Origin: Campylobacter hominis ATCC BAA-381
GTDB taxonomy: Bacteria > Campylobacterota > Campylobacteria > Campylobacterales > Campylobacteraceae
Length of the DNA stretch: 64,000 nt
NCBI RefSeq assembly: GCF_000017585.1
Contig: NC_009714.1
Span: forward strand, 898,662-962,661
Direction of reading: 5' to 3'
Shown: piece by piece, positions 56,581 to 64,000 of the stretch
How positions within the stretch are numbered: the stretch's first letter is position 1
How the letters are laid out: each line of letters starts with the position of its first letter
Notes under the pieces: generated by a model
What the model saw: only the letters and a program-made list of their open reading frames with translations
Database searches by the model: none
What the model was told of the DNA's origin: nothing
Program-made: the position numbers and the translations under genes

Positions 56581-58514
56581 AGCATTTCCTTAAACTCATC
56601 TTCGCTTATCGCTTTTACGCCAAGCATTTTTGCTTTTTCAAGCTTACTTCCGGCATCTTTTCCAAAAAGCACGAAATCCGTTTTTTTAGAAACGGAGTTT
56701 GTTACATTTGCACCCATTTTGATGAGTTTTTCTTTCATCTCGTCGCGCGAAATGCTGAGAGTTCCTGTAATTACAACAGTTTTTTTTGTGAAAACATTTT
56801 GTGAAATTTCAGTTTTTTGGGCGCTTAAATGCAAAAAAGAAAGTAAATTTTCAATTTTTTCGCGATTTATCTCACAAAAACCGACAAAACTTTTCGCCAT
56901 CGCTTCACCGAATCCGTCGATTTTTAAAATTTCATCAAAACTTGCATTCAGCCAATTTTCGCCAAAAATTTCAGCGATTTTTCTGGCGGCCACTTCGCCT
57001 ATATGTTCGATTCCAAGTGCTGTAATAAACCTATAAAGTGGTGAAATCCTACTATTTTCAATAGATGCTAAAAGATTTGAAATTTTTTTGTCTTTAAATC
57101 CTTCAAGTCCTTCCAAATCATCAGCTTTCAATGTGTAAATGTCCGATATATTTATAATTTTACCTTTTTCAAAAAGTGTATTTATGATAGCTTCGCCAAG
57201 ACCGTCTATATTCATACATTTTTTAGAGCAAAAATATATCAGCGAATTTACAATACGCGCTTTGCAAGTGAGATTTTGACATCTTATAAAAATATCTTCC
57301 ACCAAAAGTCTGCTTCCGCAAACAGGACAAAACTCCGGTCTTTTTATCGGCGTTTCACTTCCATTTCTGCGCGCACCGAAAACGCCTGTGATTTTAGGAA
57401 TTACATCGCCGCTTCGTATTATACTTACGATATCGCCTTTCATAAGCCCAAGACGCGCGATTTCATCGAAATTGTGAAGTGTGGCGTTTCGCACTGTTGC
57501 GCCATCTATATTTACAGGCTCCAAAACTCCTACGGGCGTGATTACACCTGTGCGGCCGACTTGTAAATTTATATCGATAAGTTTAGTCGCTTTTTCGACA
57601 GGCGGAAATTTATACGCGACCATAAAGCGTGGAAATTTAATTGTATAACCCATATTTTCACATTTTGTAAGTTCATTTATACGAATTACCATTCCATCCA
57701 TTAAAATATCTTTACGTTCTCGCATTTCGTGTAAATCCACATAGGCTTTTCTTAAATCCGTTAAAGAAGCGCAAACTCTTACAAAATCATCTTTTAAAAA
57801 GCCTAAATTTCGCACAAACTCCATAATTTCACTGTGTTTTTTAAAATTTAGAGAATTTTCTCCGACATCCCAAGGAAAAAATTTTAAATGGCGCGATTTT
57901 ACCACGGCGCTGTCAAGTTGGCGAAGACTTCCGGCTGCCGCATTTCTAGGATTTGCAAAAAGATTTTCACCGCTGTTTGCACGCTCATCATTAAGTGCGT
58001 CAAAGTCACTTTTAGCGATTACGACTTCGCCTCTGATTTCAATTTTTTCTTTATAATCGATTTGCAAAGGAATAGAGTTAATAACTTTCACATTTTGCGT
58101 TACATTTTCGCCTGTTTCACCATTTCCGCGCGTTCCTGCCGAAATTAAAACGCCGTTTTCATAAGTTAAATTTAAACTTGCTCCGTCAAATTTCGGCTCA
58201 ACGAAAAATTCCAAACCTGCTTTTTCGCCGCGTTCAAGCCAAGCCAAAAGCTCGTTATCATCAAAAATATCCTCCATAGACCACATTTTCGCTTTGTGAT
58301 TTATCTTTTCAAAACCTTCGCTTACGGCATCTCCCACGCGATTAGTAGGCGAATAGGAAACTTTTAAATCAGGAAACTCATTTTCAAAAGTTTCGACTTT
58401 TTTATAAAGCACGTCATATTCGATGTCCGTAGCTAAAGGATTATCTTGCGTATAATAAGCTTTTGCCCATATATTGAGCATTTCCACCGCTTTTAGATAT
58501 TCGGCTTCGCTCAT
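56577..58514 (-). CDS. ligA: NAD-dependent DNA ligase
   Basis: 645 residues, normal for Campylobacter LigA. Adenylation Lys in EPKFDGASL near 113, OB fold, a four-Cys zinc finger (CPVCG near 392 and CQNLTC near 406), helix-hairpin-helix repeats and a C-terminal BRCT domain (about 570-645, VVITGTLS). It seals nicks in replication and repair. Start and stop are both linked to neighbours by 4-nt overlaps. Confidence 0.97.
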   Translation of the reverse strand: MSEAEYLKAVEMLNIWAKAYYTQDNPLATDIEYDVLYKKVETFENEFPDLKVSYSPTNRVGDAVSEGFEKINHKAKMWSMEDIFDDNELLAWLERGEKAGLEFFVEPKFDGASLNLTYENGVLISAGTRGNGETGENVTQNVKVINSIPLQIDYKEKIEIRGEVVIAKSDFDALNDERANSGENLFANPRNAAAGSLRQLDSAVVKSRHLKFFPWDVGENSLNFKKHSEIMEFVRNLGFLKDDFVRVCASLTDLRKAYVDLHEMRERKDILMDGMVIRINELTKCENMGYTIKFPRFMVAYKFPPVEKATKLIDINLQVGRTGVITPVGVLEPVNIDGATVRNATLHNFDEIARLGLMKGDIVSIIRSGDVIPKITGVFGARRNGSETPIKRPEFCPVCGSRLLVEDIFIRCQNLTCKARIVNSLIYFCSKKCMNIDGLGEAIINTLFEKGKIINISDIYTLKADDLEGLEGFKDKKISNLLASIENSRISPLYRFITALGIEHIGEVAARKIAEIFGENWLNASFDEILKIDGFGEAMAKSFVGFCEINREKIENLLSFLHLSAQKTEISQNVFTKKTVVITGTLSISRDEMKEKLIKMGANVTNSVSKKTDFVLFGKDAGSKLEKAKMLGVKAISEDEFKEML

Positions 58515-58864
58515 ATGATTTCCTTATTTAAAAACTCTTTAATTTTACTGAGGCTATCTTGCTCCTGTTTCGGCAAAATAAGTTCGATTTTTTTCCAAAT
58601 TTCAGGTTTGAAGCAGTTTTGCAAACACTCGCTGCATTTCGGTTTTTTAGCAATCGGGCATGTTAAAAATTTTTCATTTATCTCAAAAAGCAGTTCTTCG
58701 CACTCTTTACAAAGCTCATACGGAAGTTCGCCTAAAAATTCGCCTTTGTAATTCAGCTGCAAACTTCCGCTTAATTTTGAACCTTTGCCGAATTTATCAT
58801 TGCAAAATTTTTGCAGCAACTCTATATAATGTGAATTTTCCTGTATAAATTTATCTTTTGTCAT
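58511..58864 (-). CDS. YgbA-like (nitrous oxide-stimulated promoter family) Cys-rich protein
   Basis: 117 residues. The pattern CKEC near 57, then CPIAKKPKCSEC near 73-84 and CFKPEIWKKI near 89 matches the small YgbA/NO-stimulated promoter family (conserved C..C...CP....KP.C..C...C..P). Six Cys suggest a metal or iron-sulfur site. In E. coli ygbA is NsrR-regulated and linked to recovery from nitric oxide. Here it is locked between kdsB and ligA by ATGA overlaps at both ends, so NO-specific regulation is not evident. Family call moderately sure. Confidence 0.7.
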   Translation of the reverse strand: MTKDKFIQENSHYIELLQKFCNDKFGKGSKLSGSLQLNYKGEFLGELPYELCKECEELLFEINEKFLTCPIAKKPKCSECLQNCFKPEIWKKIELILPKQEQDSLSKIKEFLNKEII

Positions 58865-59574
58865 ATGAATTTCTTTAACGCTGCTTCATAATCTTGCTTT
58901 GTATCAATGCCGATACTTGCGGTTTTTATTTCGCACATTGCGATTTTTTTAGCGTTTGATAGTGCGCGAAGCTGTTCCAGTTTTTCCGTATTTTCCAAAA
59001 TAGAAGGCGCAAAAGCGCAAAATTCACGCAAATTTTTAACGCTGTAGGCATAAATGCCGATATGTCCGAAATAATCGTGAAATTCCGCTCTTGGATATGG
59101 TATCGGCGCGCGACTGAAATATATCGCATTTTCAAATTTATCAAGCACGACTTTCACAAGATTCGGATTTTCGGCATCTTCATCACTTACTTTTTTGTAA
59201 CAACTTGCCATAAAAGCTTCGTTTGAAGTAATTTTTCTAGCGGCAAAATCTTTAAATTTACGCAAATTTTCAGACTCGAAAAAAGGCTCATCGGCTTGAA
59301 CATTGATTATTATTTCGTCATCTTTAATACCGAAATTTTGCACCGCTTCATTTATTCTATCGGTGCCGCTTTGATGATTTTTATCCGTCATAATCGCTTT
59401 AAATTCATATTTTCGGGCTATTTTAAGCACTTTTTCGTCATCTACTGCAATCAGCACATCGTCCACTTTTGAAGCGTTTTTTGCTGTCGCTATAAACATC
59501 GGCATACCTTTTATATCACATAAAATTTTATCTTTAAAACGCGTTGAAGCTAGTCTGGCAGGAATTACTATCAT
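58861..59574 (-). CDS. kdsB: 3-deoxy-manno-octulosonate (KDO) cytidylyltransferase
   Basis: 237 residues from the ATG at 59574, which overlaps the thrC TGA (ATGA); an ATG 12 nt upstream adds four residues. IPARLASTRF at the N-terminus, DVLIAVDDE near 40, and INVQADEPFF near 92 are KdsB motifs. It activates KDO as CMP-KDO for lipid A inner core, working with LpxK encoded four genes upstream. Confidence 0.95.
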   Translation of the reverse strand: MIVIPARLASTRFKDKILCDIKGMPMFIATAKNASKVDDVLIAVDDEKVLKIARKYEFKAIMTDKNHQSGTDRINEAVQNFGIKDDEIIINVQADEPFFESENLRKFKDFAARKITSNEAFMASCYKKVSDEDAENPNLVKVVLDKFENAIYFSRAPIPYPRAEFHDYFGHIGIYAYSVKNLREFCAFAPSILENTEKLEQLRALSNAKKIAMCEIKTASIGIDTKQDYEAALKKFI

Positions 59575-61001
59575 TTTTTTATCCATTCTATAATTTTATT
59601 TTTTATTTCATTTTGTTCTGCGATATCTTTGTGAATTTCACTTCTTTCGAAAAGCGATGAAATACTTTTTGGAATTTTAACATTAAATTTTTCCGCAAGA
59701 GCATTCATTTCGCTTTTTTCATCGCTTTTCATACCACCATTTATCGCTTTTACCATCGATGGTGTAAATTTCAACCATTCGGCGGTCGATACGATTAAAT
59801 TTTTCCCGTTTTCATTTATCAGTTTAAAACAATTTGCGGTGTGAGGATCGATTAAAATTCCTTTTTCACTTACTTTTTTAATTATTTCAGAGCACTCTTC
59901 ATCATTTGAAAAGCCCGCTTTAAAATCATTTTTAAGCTCTTTCAGTTCATCATCCGTAAGCTTATAAAATCTGTTTTCCTTTAAATCTCTCATAAGTTCG
60001 CGCGTTCTGATATCGCCGAATTTATCAAACAAAAGCCGCTCAACATTCGAACTTATTAAAATATCCATAGCCGGGCTCATCGTCTTGATAAGCGAACGCT
60101 TTCTTAAATCATAAATGCCTTTTGTAAAAAGCTCTGTCAAGACATTGTTTGCATTTGAAGCAATACGGATATCTGCGATATTCGCACCCATTTTTTTAGC
60201 ATAATACGCTCCAAGCGCATTTCCGAAATTTCCGCTTGGCACGATTACATTGAAATTTCGCCCTTTAAAATGCAGATTTGCAAACAGATAATATATGATT
60301 TGAAATAAAATTCGTCCGAAATTTACAGAGTTTGCGGCGCTCAATTTTAAACCGTTTGCAGCAAGCTCATCTTTAAATTCATTATCGGCTAAAAGATTTT
60401 TCAATGCTCTTTGCGCATCATCGAAATTTCCTTTTATACCTATAGTTTTCAGATTTTTGGCATCCGCATTTACCATTTGAAGTCTTTGCACTTCGCTTGT
60501 GCCGTTTTTAGGATATAGACAAATTACGCGCGTGTTTTTTGCATTTGCAAAAGTTTGTAATGTAGCAGGTCCTGTATCGCCGCTTGTAGCACACATTATC
60601 AGATAATTTTCTTTGCGCGAAACGGCGATTTTGCTTAAAATTTCACCGAAAGGCTGAAGTGCCATATCCTTAAAAGCTCTTGTAGGTCCATGATAAAGCT
60701 CCAGAATTTCACAGTTTTCGCTGAATTTTGTAAATTTTACAGGGCATTTTTGATCATCAAAATTTTTATATCTTTTAAGTGCTTCCGCAAAAATTTCGCC
60801 TGAAATATCAAAACCGAATTTTTCTATAACCTTTAAAGCAAAATCTCTGTAACTTAAATTTTCGCTCTCCTGCCAAAATTTCTTATCGCATACAGGCAAA
60901 ATTTCAGGCGCGTAAAGTCCGCCGAAAGCCGCACTCGGATTTAAAAGCGCTTCTGAAAATTCAACACTGTCTTTTGTATCTCTTGTAGAAAAAAGCTTCA
61001 T
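59571..61001 (-). CDS. thrC: Threonine synthase
   Basis: 476 residues. PLP lysine K111 in TRAFKDMA, CATSGDTGPA near 143 and PSGNFGNALG near 247 fit the fold-type II enzyme of the longer class. It converts O-phosphohomoserine to threonine, downstream of LysC. AAGGAGAT precedes the ATG, one of the strongest RBSs in this run. It lies 9 nt after the methylase remnant. Confidence 0.95.
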   Translation of the reverse strand: MKLFSTRDTKDSVEFSEALLNPSAAFGGLYAPEILPVCDKKFWQESENLSYRDFALKVIEKFGFDISGEIFAEALKRYKNFDDQKCPVKFTKFSENCEILELYHGPTRAFKDMALQPFGEILSKIAVSRKENYLIMCATSGDTGPATLQTFANAKNTRVICLYPKNGTSEVQRLQMVNADAKNLKTIGIKGNFDDAQRALKNLLADNEFKDELAANGLKLSAANSVNFGRILFQIIYYLFANLHFKGRNFNVIVPSGNFGNALGAYYAKKMGANIADIRIASNANNVLTELFTKGIYDLRKRSLIKTMSPAMDILISSNVERLLFDKFGDIRTRELMRDLKENRFYKLTDDELKELKNDFKAGFSNDEECSEIIKKVSEKGILIDPHTANCFKLINENGKNLIVSTAEWLKFTPSMVKAINGGMKSDEKSEMNALAEKFNVKIPKSISSLFERSEIHKDIAEQNEIKNKIIEWIKK

Positions 61002-61010
61002 AATATCTCC

Positions 61011-61694
61011 TTAATAAATCACCGTTATTTTATCTTTAAAAATTTCATTTAAATTTAAAAAATTTTGCAAAGATAAATTTTCGTAACCGTCTATAAAAAT
61101 TTCGCACTCTTTATGCTGCCTTAAAAATTTTAAAACATCGTCATCACAATCCACCAGATAAAAACTCTTTTCATATCGATAAAGTTTATCTTTAAATATT
61201 TCCATCAAATCGCAATCCAACGTTTTTCCGCTTGAAAGCATCAAATTTAAAGCTGCATCAAACGGTGAAATATTTCTCACGGTAAGGTTCAGCTCTTCTT
61301 TTCGCTTTTGAAGTTTTACTCTGTTTTCTATACTGAAAATTTTAAAACCGAAATCCGTGTTTTTTTCTGTTTTTATTTTTGCAGCCGCTCTTTTCACGCG
61401 TTTTACAGTTATATCGCTGATAACAGGAATTTTACTTTTCAATTCGTTCTTACAAAAATCATAAGCCGTTTTTGATTTTTGTTCATCGATTTTTTCATTG
61501 ATCTGCATTAAAATAAATTTTCTGTTTCCGCCGTCTTCGGCATTTAATTCCATAACAGCGTGCACTGTAGTACCGCTTCCTGCGAAGAAGTCTAAAATTA
61601 TATCGTTATCATTTGAATTAGTGTATAAATTAATCATTTGTTTTATCAATTTTACTGGTTTTGGATAATCAAAAACAACTTTTTTATTAAACAT
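61011..61694 (-). pseudogene. C-terminal remnant of a type III restriction-modification methylase (Mod)
   Basis: 227 codons. FDYPKPVKLI near 9, the SAM-binding motif DFFAGSGTTVHAVMELN near 39-55 and the DGGNRKFILMQI stretch are the distal part of a beta-class (Mod) methyltransferase. In this class the catalytic DPPY motif and target-recognition domain lie N-terminal to the FxGSGT motif, and both are missing. The frame begins 3 nt after the argB stop with no ribosome binding site. This looks like the 3' remnant left by a deletion, with the argB end at the junction. Methylase activity is not expected. Confidence 0.85.
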
Positions 61695-61697
61695 TTT

Positions 61698-62549
61698 TTA
61701 AAAAACTTCTTTCACCATACTGCCGATTCCGTTATCAGTAAAAAGCTCCAAAAGTATAGAATGAGGAATTTTACCGTTTATTATATGAGCATTTTTAACT
61801 CCATTTTCTATACATTCTACGCAAGCATCAATTTTCGGAATCATTCCACCGCTTATCGTGCCGTCTTTTTTGAGATTTTCGATTAAATTCGGATTTAATT
61901 TGCTTATCAGTTCGCCGTTTTTATCCAAAACGCCGTCAATATCACTCAAAAATACGATTTTATCCGCTTTTAAAGCGCTTGCGATTTTGCTTGCGCAAAG
62001 ATCGGCGTTTATATTGAAAGTTTCGTTTTTTTCGTTTGCAGCGATAGGCGCTATTACAGGTATATAATCATTTGTAAGTAAATCTTTTAAAAAATTTACA
62101 TTTACGTTTTTTATTTCGCCTACAAAGCCGTATTTTCCGCCGCTTAAAACTTCAGCTTCAAGCAGATTCGCGTCTTTTCCGCAAATGCCGATCGCTTTTG
62201 CGCCGTTTTGATTTAAAAGTGCCGTGATTTGTTTATTTACGGCGCCACTTAGCACCATTTCCACGATTTCAATACTTTTTTTATCTGTTATTCTAAGGCC
62301 ATCTGCAAACTCGCTTTTAACGCCCAAAAGATCCAATGTCTGATTTATTTTTTTGCCGCCGCCGTGAATAATTATGATTTTTATGCCGACCATATGCAAA
62401 AGTACAATATCGCGAGCGAAATTAAGTTTCAAATTATCATCAGTCTGCGCTGCGCCGCCGTATTTTATAACAAAAATCTTATCTCTGAACTTGCGTATAT
62501 AAGGTAGTGCTGAGATTATTACTTCAGCCGTTTTTGATTTTTTTATCAT
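61698..62549 (-). CDS. argB: Acetylglutamate kinase
   Basis: 283 residues. VIKYGGAAQ near 27, HGGGKKIN near 61 and the SDIDGVLD loop near 204 are amino-acid kinase motifs of ArgB. It phosphorylates N-acetylglutamate in arginine synthesis. AAGGAAATTT precedes the ATG. It lies between lpxK and the methylase remnant, whereas in C. jejuni I recall lpxK directly beside thrC, so argB plus the remnant look inserted here. Confidence 0.94.
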   Translation of the reverse strand: MIKKSKTAEVIISALPYIRKFRDKIFVIKYGGAAQTDDNLKLNFARDIVLLHMVGIKIIIIHGGGKKINQTLDLLGVKSEFADGLRITDKKSIEIVEMVLSGAVNKQITALLNQNGAKAIGICGKDANLLEAEVLSGGKYGFVGEIKNVNVNFLKDLLTNDYIPVIAPIAANEKNETFNINADLCASKIASALKADKIVFLSDIDGVLDKNGELISKLNPNLIENLKKDGTISGGMIPKIDACVECIENGVKNAHIINGKIPHSILLELFTDNGIGSMVKEVF

Positions 62550-62573
62550 AAAATTTCCTTTTTATAAAAGTTT

Positions 62574-63509
62574 TTATTTTATCAAATTTTGGCTAATGTA
62601 TTGTTGAAGCTCTGTTTTAAAATTTTCGCTTATTTTTGTCTCCTGTATGATTACCGAAAATTTAAACTTGAAATTTTGCATTTTTACGAAATCTTTTTCA
62701 GTAGTTAAAATGCTTGTAGCGCCGTATTTTTGCACGATTTTCTCAAGTTCTTTTTCGTTAAATTCGTAATGATCCCTAAAAAACACCTGCGCCGCTGTTT
62801 TATTAAAAAATTCGCTCAAACGATTCGGCTTCGCAATCGCTGTAATCAACACCATTTTCGGCGTTTCATTTATGATTTTTGAGTTATATTTTATATCATT
62901 TTGATTTGGAATGAAATCGGCATAGCGATAAAAAAATTCAGGATATCTCCATGCGCCGCTTGGAAGTATGAAATTCAGCTTCGGCGCGATATTCGGACGT
63001 AACAAAATATCAAATTTTAAAATATCGAATTTTGAAAATCCGTCATCCAGTAAAATAAGCTTTGCGCCTAAATTTTTCGCATAATTTATAGCAATTTTGC
63101 GATTTTCACTTACAATGACATTTGAATTTTTAAGCTTTGTCGCAAAAAGCATTGCTTCATCGCCGCTTTTATCGATATCACATAAAATTTCGCCATCTTT
63201 AGCAACTAAAACTAATCCCTTACTTTTTCTGGCATAACCGCGCAAAATTATAAACGTTTTAAACTTTGGTGAAAACTCATTAAAAATCGCCATTGTAAGC
63301 GGTGTTTTACCGTTTCCGCCAAGCGTTAAATTTCCAACACTTATAATCGGAATACCGAAATTTTCGGGTTTTGCAAAAAATTTATTTAAACAAACAACGC
63401 AAAAATATATAAAACTGAACGGCAAAAGCAAAATTGCAAGAGAAATTTGAAATAAATCAGGGGCGTAAAAATATTTCTCGCCCCAAAGAAAAAAATCGTT
63501 TTTAAGCAC
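62574..63509 (-). CDS. lpxK: Tetraacyldisaccharide 4'-kinase
   Basis: 311 residues. An N-terminal membrane-associated helix (about 20-42) precedes the P-loop SVGNLTLGGNGKTP at about 56-69. The ILLDDGFS motif near 156 and the ILTTEKDFVK motif near 268 are LpxK hallmarks. It phosphorylates the 4' position of lipid A disaccharide. The start is GTG at 63509, overlapping the aminotransferase stop by 8 nt. kdsB, the next lipid A-core gene, is downstream in the same run. Confidence 0.93.
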   Translation of the reverse strand: MLKNDFFLWGEKYFYAPDLFQISLAILLLPFSFIYFCVVCLNKFFAKPENFGIPIISVGNLTLGGNGKTPLTMAIFNEFSPKFKTFIILRGYARKSKGLVLVAKDGEILCDIDKSGDEAMLFATKLKNSNVIVSENRKIAINYAKNLGAKLILLDDGFSKFDILKFDILLRPNIAPKLNFILPSGAWRYPEFFYRYADFIPNQNDIKYNSKIINETPKMVLITAIAKPNRLSEFFNKTAAQVFFRDHYEFNEKELEKIVQKYGATSILTTEKDFVKMQNFKFKFSVIIQETKISENFKTELQQYISQNLIK

Positions 63510-64000
63510 GAGTGGCTGCTATTTCTTTAATTTTATTGCAAATGTAATAAACTTCATCATCGCCAAGAGCCGCATAAATCGGAAGCGAAAGTATTTTTTG
63601 GTAGCAACGTAGGGCATGTGGAAAATCACTGACTTTATAACCGTATTTGTTTTTGTAATAACTAAGCAGATAAATCGGAATATAATGCAACGAAACGTTG
63701 ATTCCTGCGGCTTTTAACTGGCGTGCAAAATTATCTCTGTTTTTATCGATTTTGACTATGTAATGAGAATACGTGTGATTTCGTTTTTTAATCGGAATTT
63801 GCACATGCGCGCATTCGGAAAGCTCTTCGTCATAAATTTTCGCTATTTCCTGACGGCGCGCTATAAAACTTGGCGTTTTATAAAGCTGAGCTTTTGCATA
63901 TGCCGCATTTATCGAGTTTAAATCGCATTTTTGACCGATTGCCGTTACATCGTAGATATAATTTATATTTCCATCTTTATCAAAACCTTCCGAAACAATG
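63502..64000 (-). CDS. DegT/DnrJ/EryC1 (PseC-like) aminotransferase, C-terminal part
   Basis: 166 codons are visible; the frame runs off the right edge, so the N-terminal PLP-lysine region is not seen. The segments DVTAIGQKCDLNSINAAYA, FIARRQEIAKIYDEEL, GINVSLHYIPIYLL and LSLPIYAAL match the C-terminal half of sugar nucleotide aminotransferases. PseC (pseudaminic acid path) and similar 4-amino-sugar enzymes are closest by motif. The product presumably decorates surface glycans or flagellin. A GTG at 63804 is internal and not the real start. Confidence 0.8.
   Translation of the reverse strand, partial: IVSEGFDKDGNINYIYDVTAIGQKCDLNSINAAYAKAQLYKTPSFIARRQEIAKIYDEELSECAHVQIPIKKRNHTYSHYIVKIDKNRDNFARQLKAAGINVSLHYIPIYLLSYYKNKYGYKVSDFPHALRCYQKILSLPIYAALGDDEVYYICNKIKEIAATRA

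Noticed and set aside
61011..61694. Functional standalone DNA methyltransferase
   Set aside because: Lacks the DPPY catalytic motif and target-recognition region, and there is no ribosome binding site before its first ATG.
63502..63804. Short aminotransferase-like gene starting at the GTG at 63804
   Set aside because: The frame continues open to the window edge with conserved residues, so this GTG is internal to a larger gene.
1..64000. CRISPR array, prophage, insertion sequence or integrative element
   Set aside because: No regularly spaced repeats, integrase, transposase or phage structural gene is present; the only mobile-like trace is the Mod methylase fragment.

Overview
The window is AT-rich DNA (poly-A/T rich intergenic stretches, AAGGA-type ribosome binding sites, frequent TTG/GTG starts) from a Campylobacterota (epsilonproteobacterial) chromosome, most likely a Campylobacter. 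The strongest taxonomic markers are hobA directly after lysC, the kefB-hspR-cbpA-htrA-cprR-cprS order, and the glmU-coaBC-uppS-prepilin peptidase-LptF/G-truA order. From memory, these orders match blocks of the C. jejuni chromosome. The low G+C, an ecotin gene and several gene remnants suggest a less-studied human-associated species rather than C. jejuni itself, but I cannot name the species from sequence alone.

Layout: (1) 1-2815, minus strand: the edge of a probable surface-polysaccharide locus (FrhB-type iron-sulfur protein, flippase) preceded by an ecotin-like protease inhibitor. (2) 2937-5146: pyrB-pyrC. (3) 5847-11618: cell-envelope and housekeeping operon glmU, coaBC, uppS, prepilin peptidase, LptF/LptG permease, truA. 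(4) 11826-18310: protein-quality and envelope-stress block, with kefB-like antiporter, hspR and cbpA on the minus strand and htrA, cprR, cprS on the plus strand. (5) 18558-28989: dsbD, ppk2, then pbpA-maf-membrane protein-alaS (minus) divergent from a Gfo/Idh-like protein and hemH. (6) 29679-34319: AsmA-like protein and a UvrD/Rep helicase. (7) 34852-39967: dps, pgpA, dnaB, ispG, hemW. (8) 40054-44090: rppH-lysC-hobA-holB-folP, chained by 1-4 nt overlaps. (9) 44611-46491: a WG-repeat protein followed by a decaying region with a macro-domain pseudogene. (10) 46492-51518: htpG, crcB, an unknown SdhB-like beta-grasp protein, truD and the RNase P RNA. (11) 52467-53063: ahpC. (12) 53796-64000: an almost gap-free minus-strand run of about 10 kb (aminotransferase, lpxK, argB, type III methylase remnant, thrC, kdsB, YgbA-like protein, ligA, tlyA, lipocalin, ribF, cmoA).

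Most of the window is core metabolism, envelope biogenesis and information processing. Accessory or decaying material is confined to the left edge, the 45-46 kb region and the methylase fragment at 61.0-61.7 kb. I see no tRNA or rRNA gene, CRISPR array, insertion sequence, prophage or integrase, and no convincing new multi-gene system. The most interesting leads are the ecotin with a Leu reactive site, a candidate peroxide-responsive operator shared by dps and ahpC, a consensus -35/-10 promoter in front of cbpA-hspR abutting an imperfect inverted repeat, the macro-domain and Mod gene remnants, and the elongated helix in RNase P RNA.
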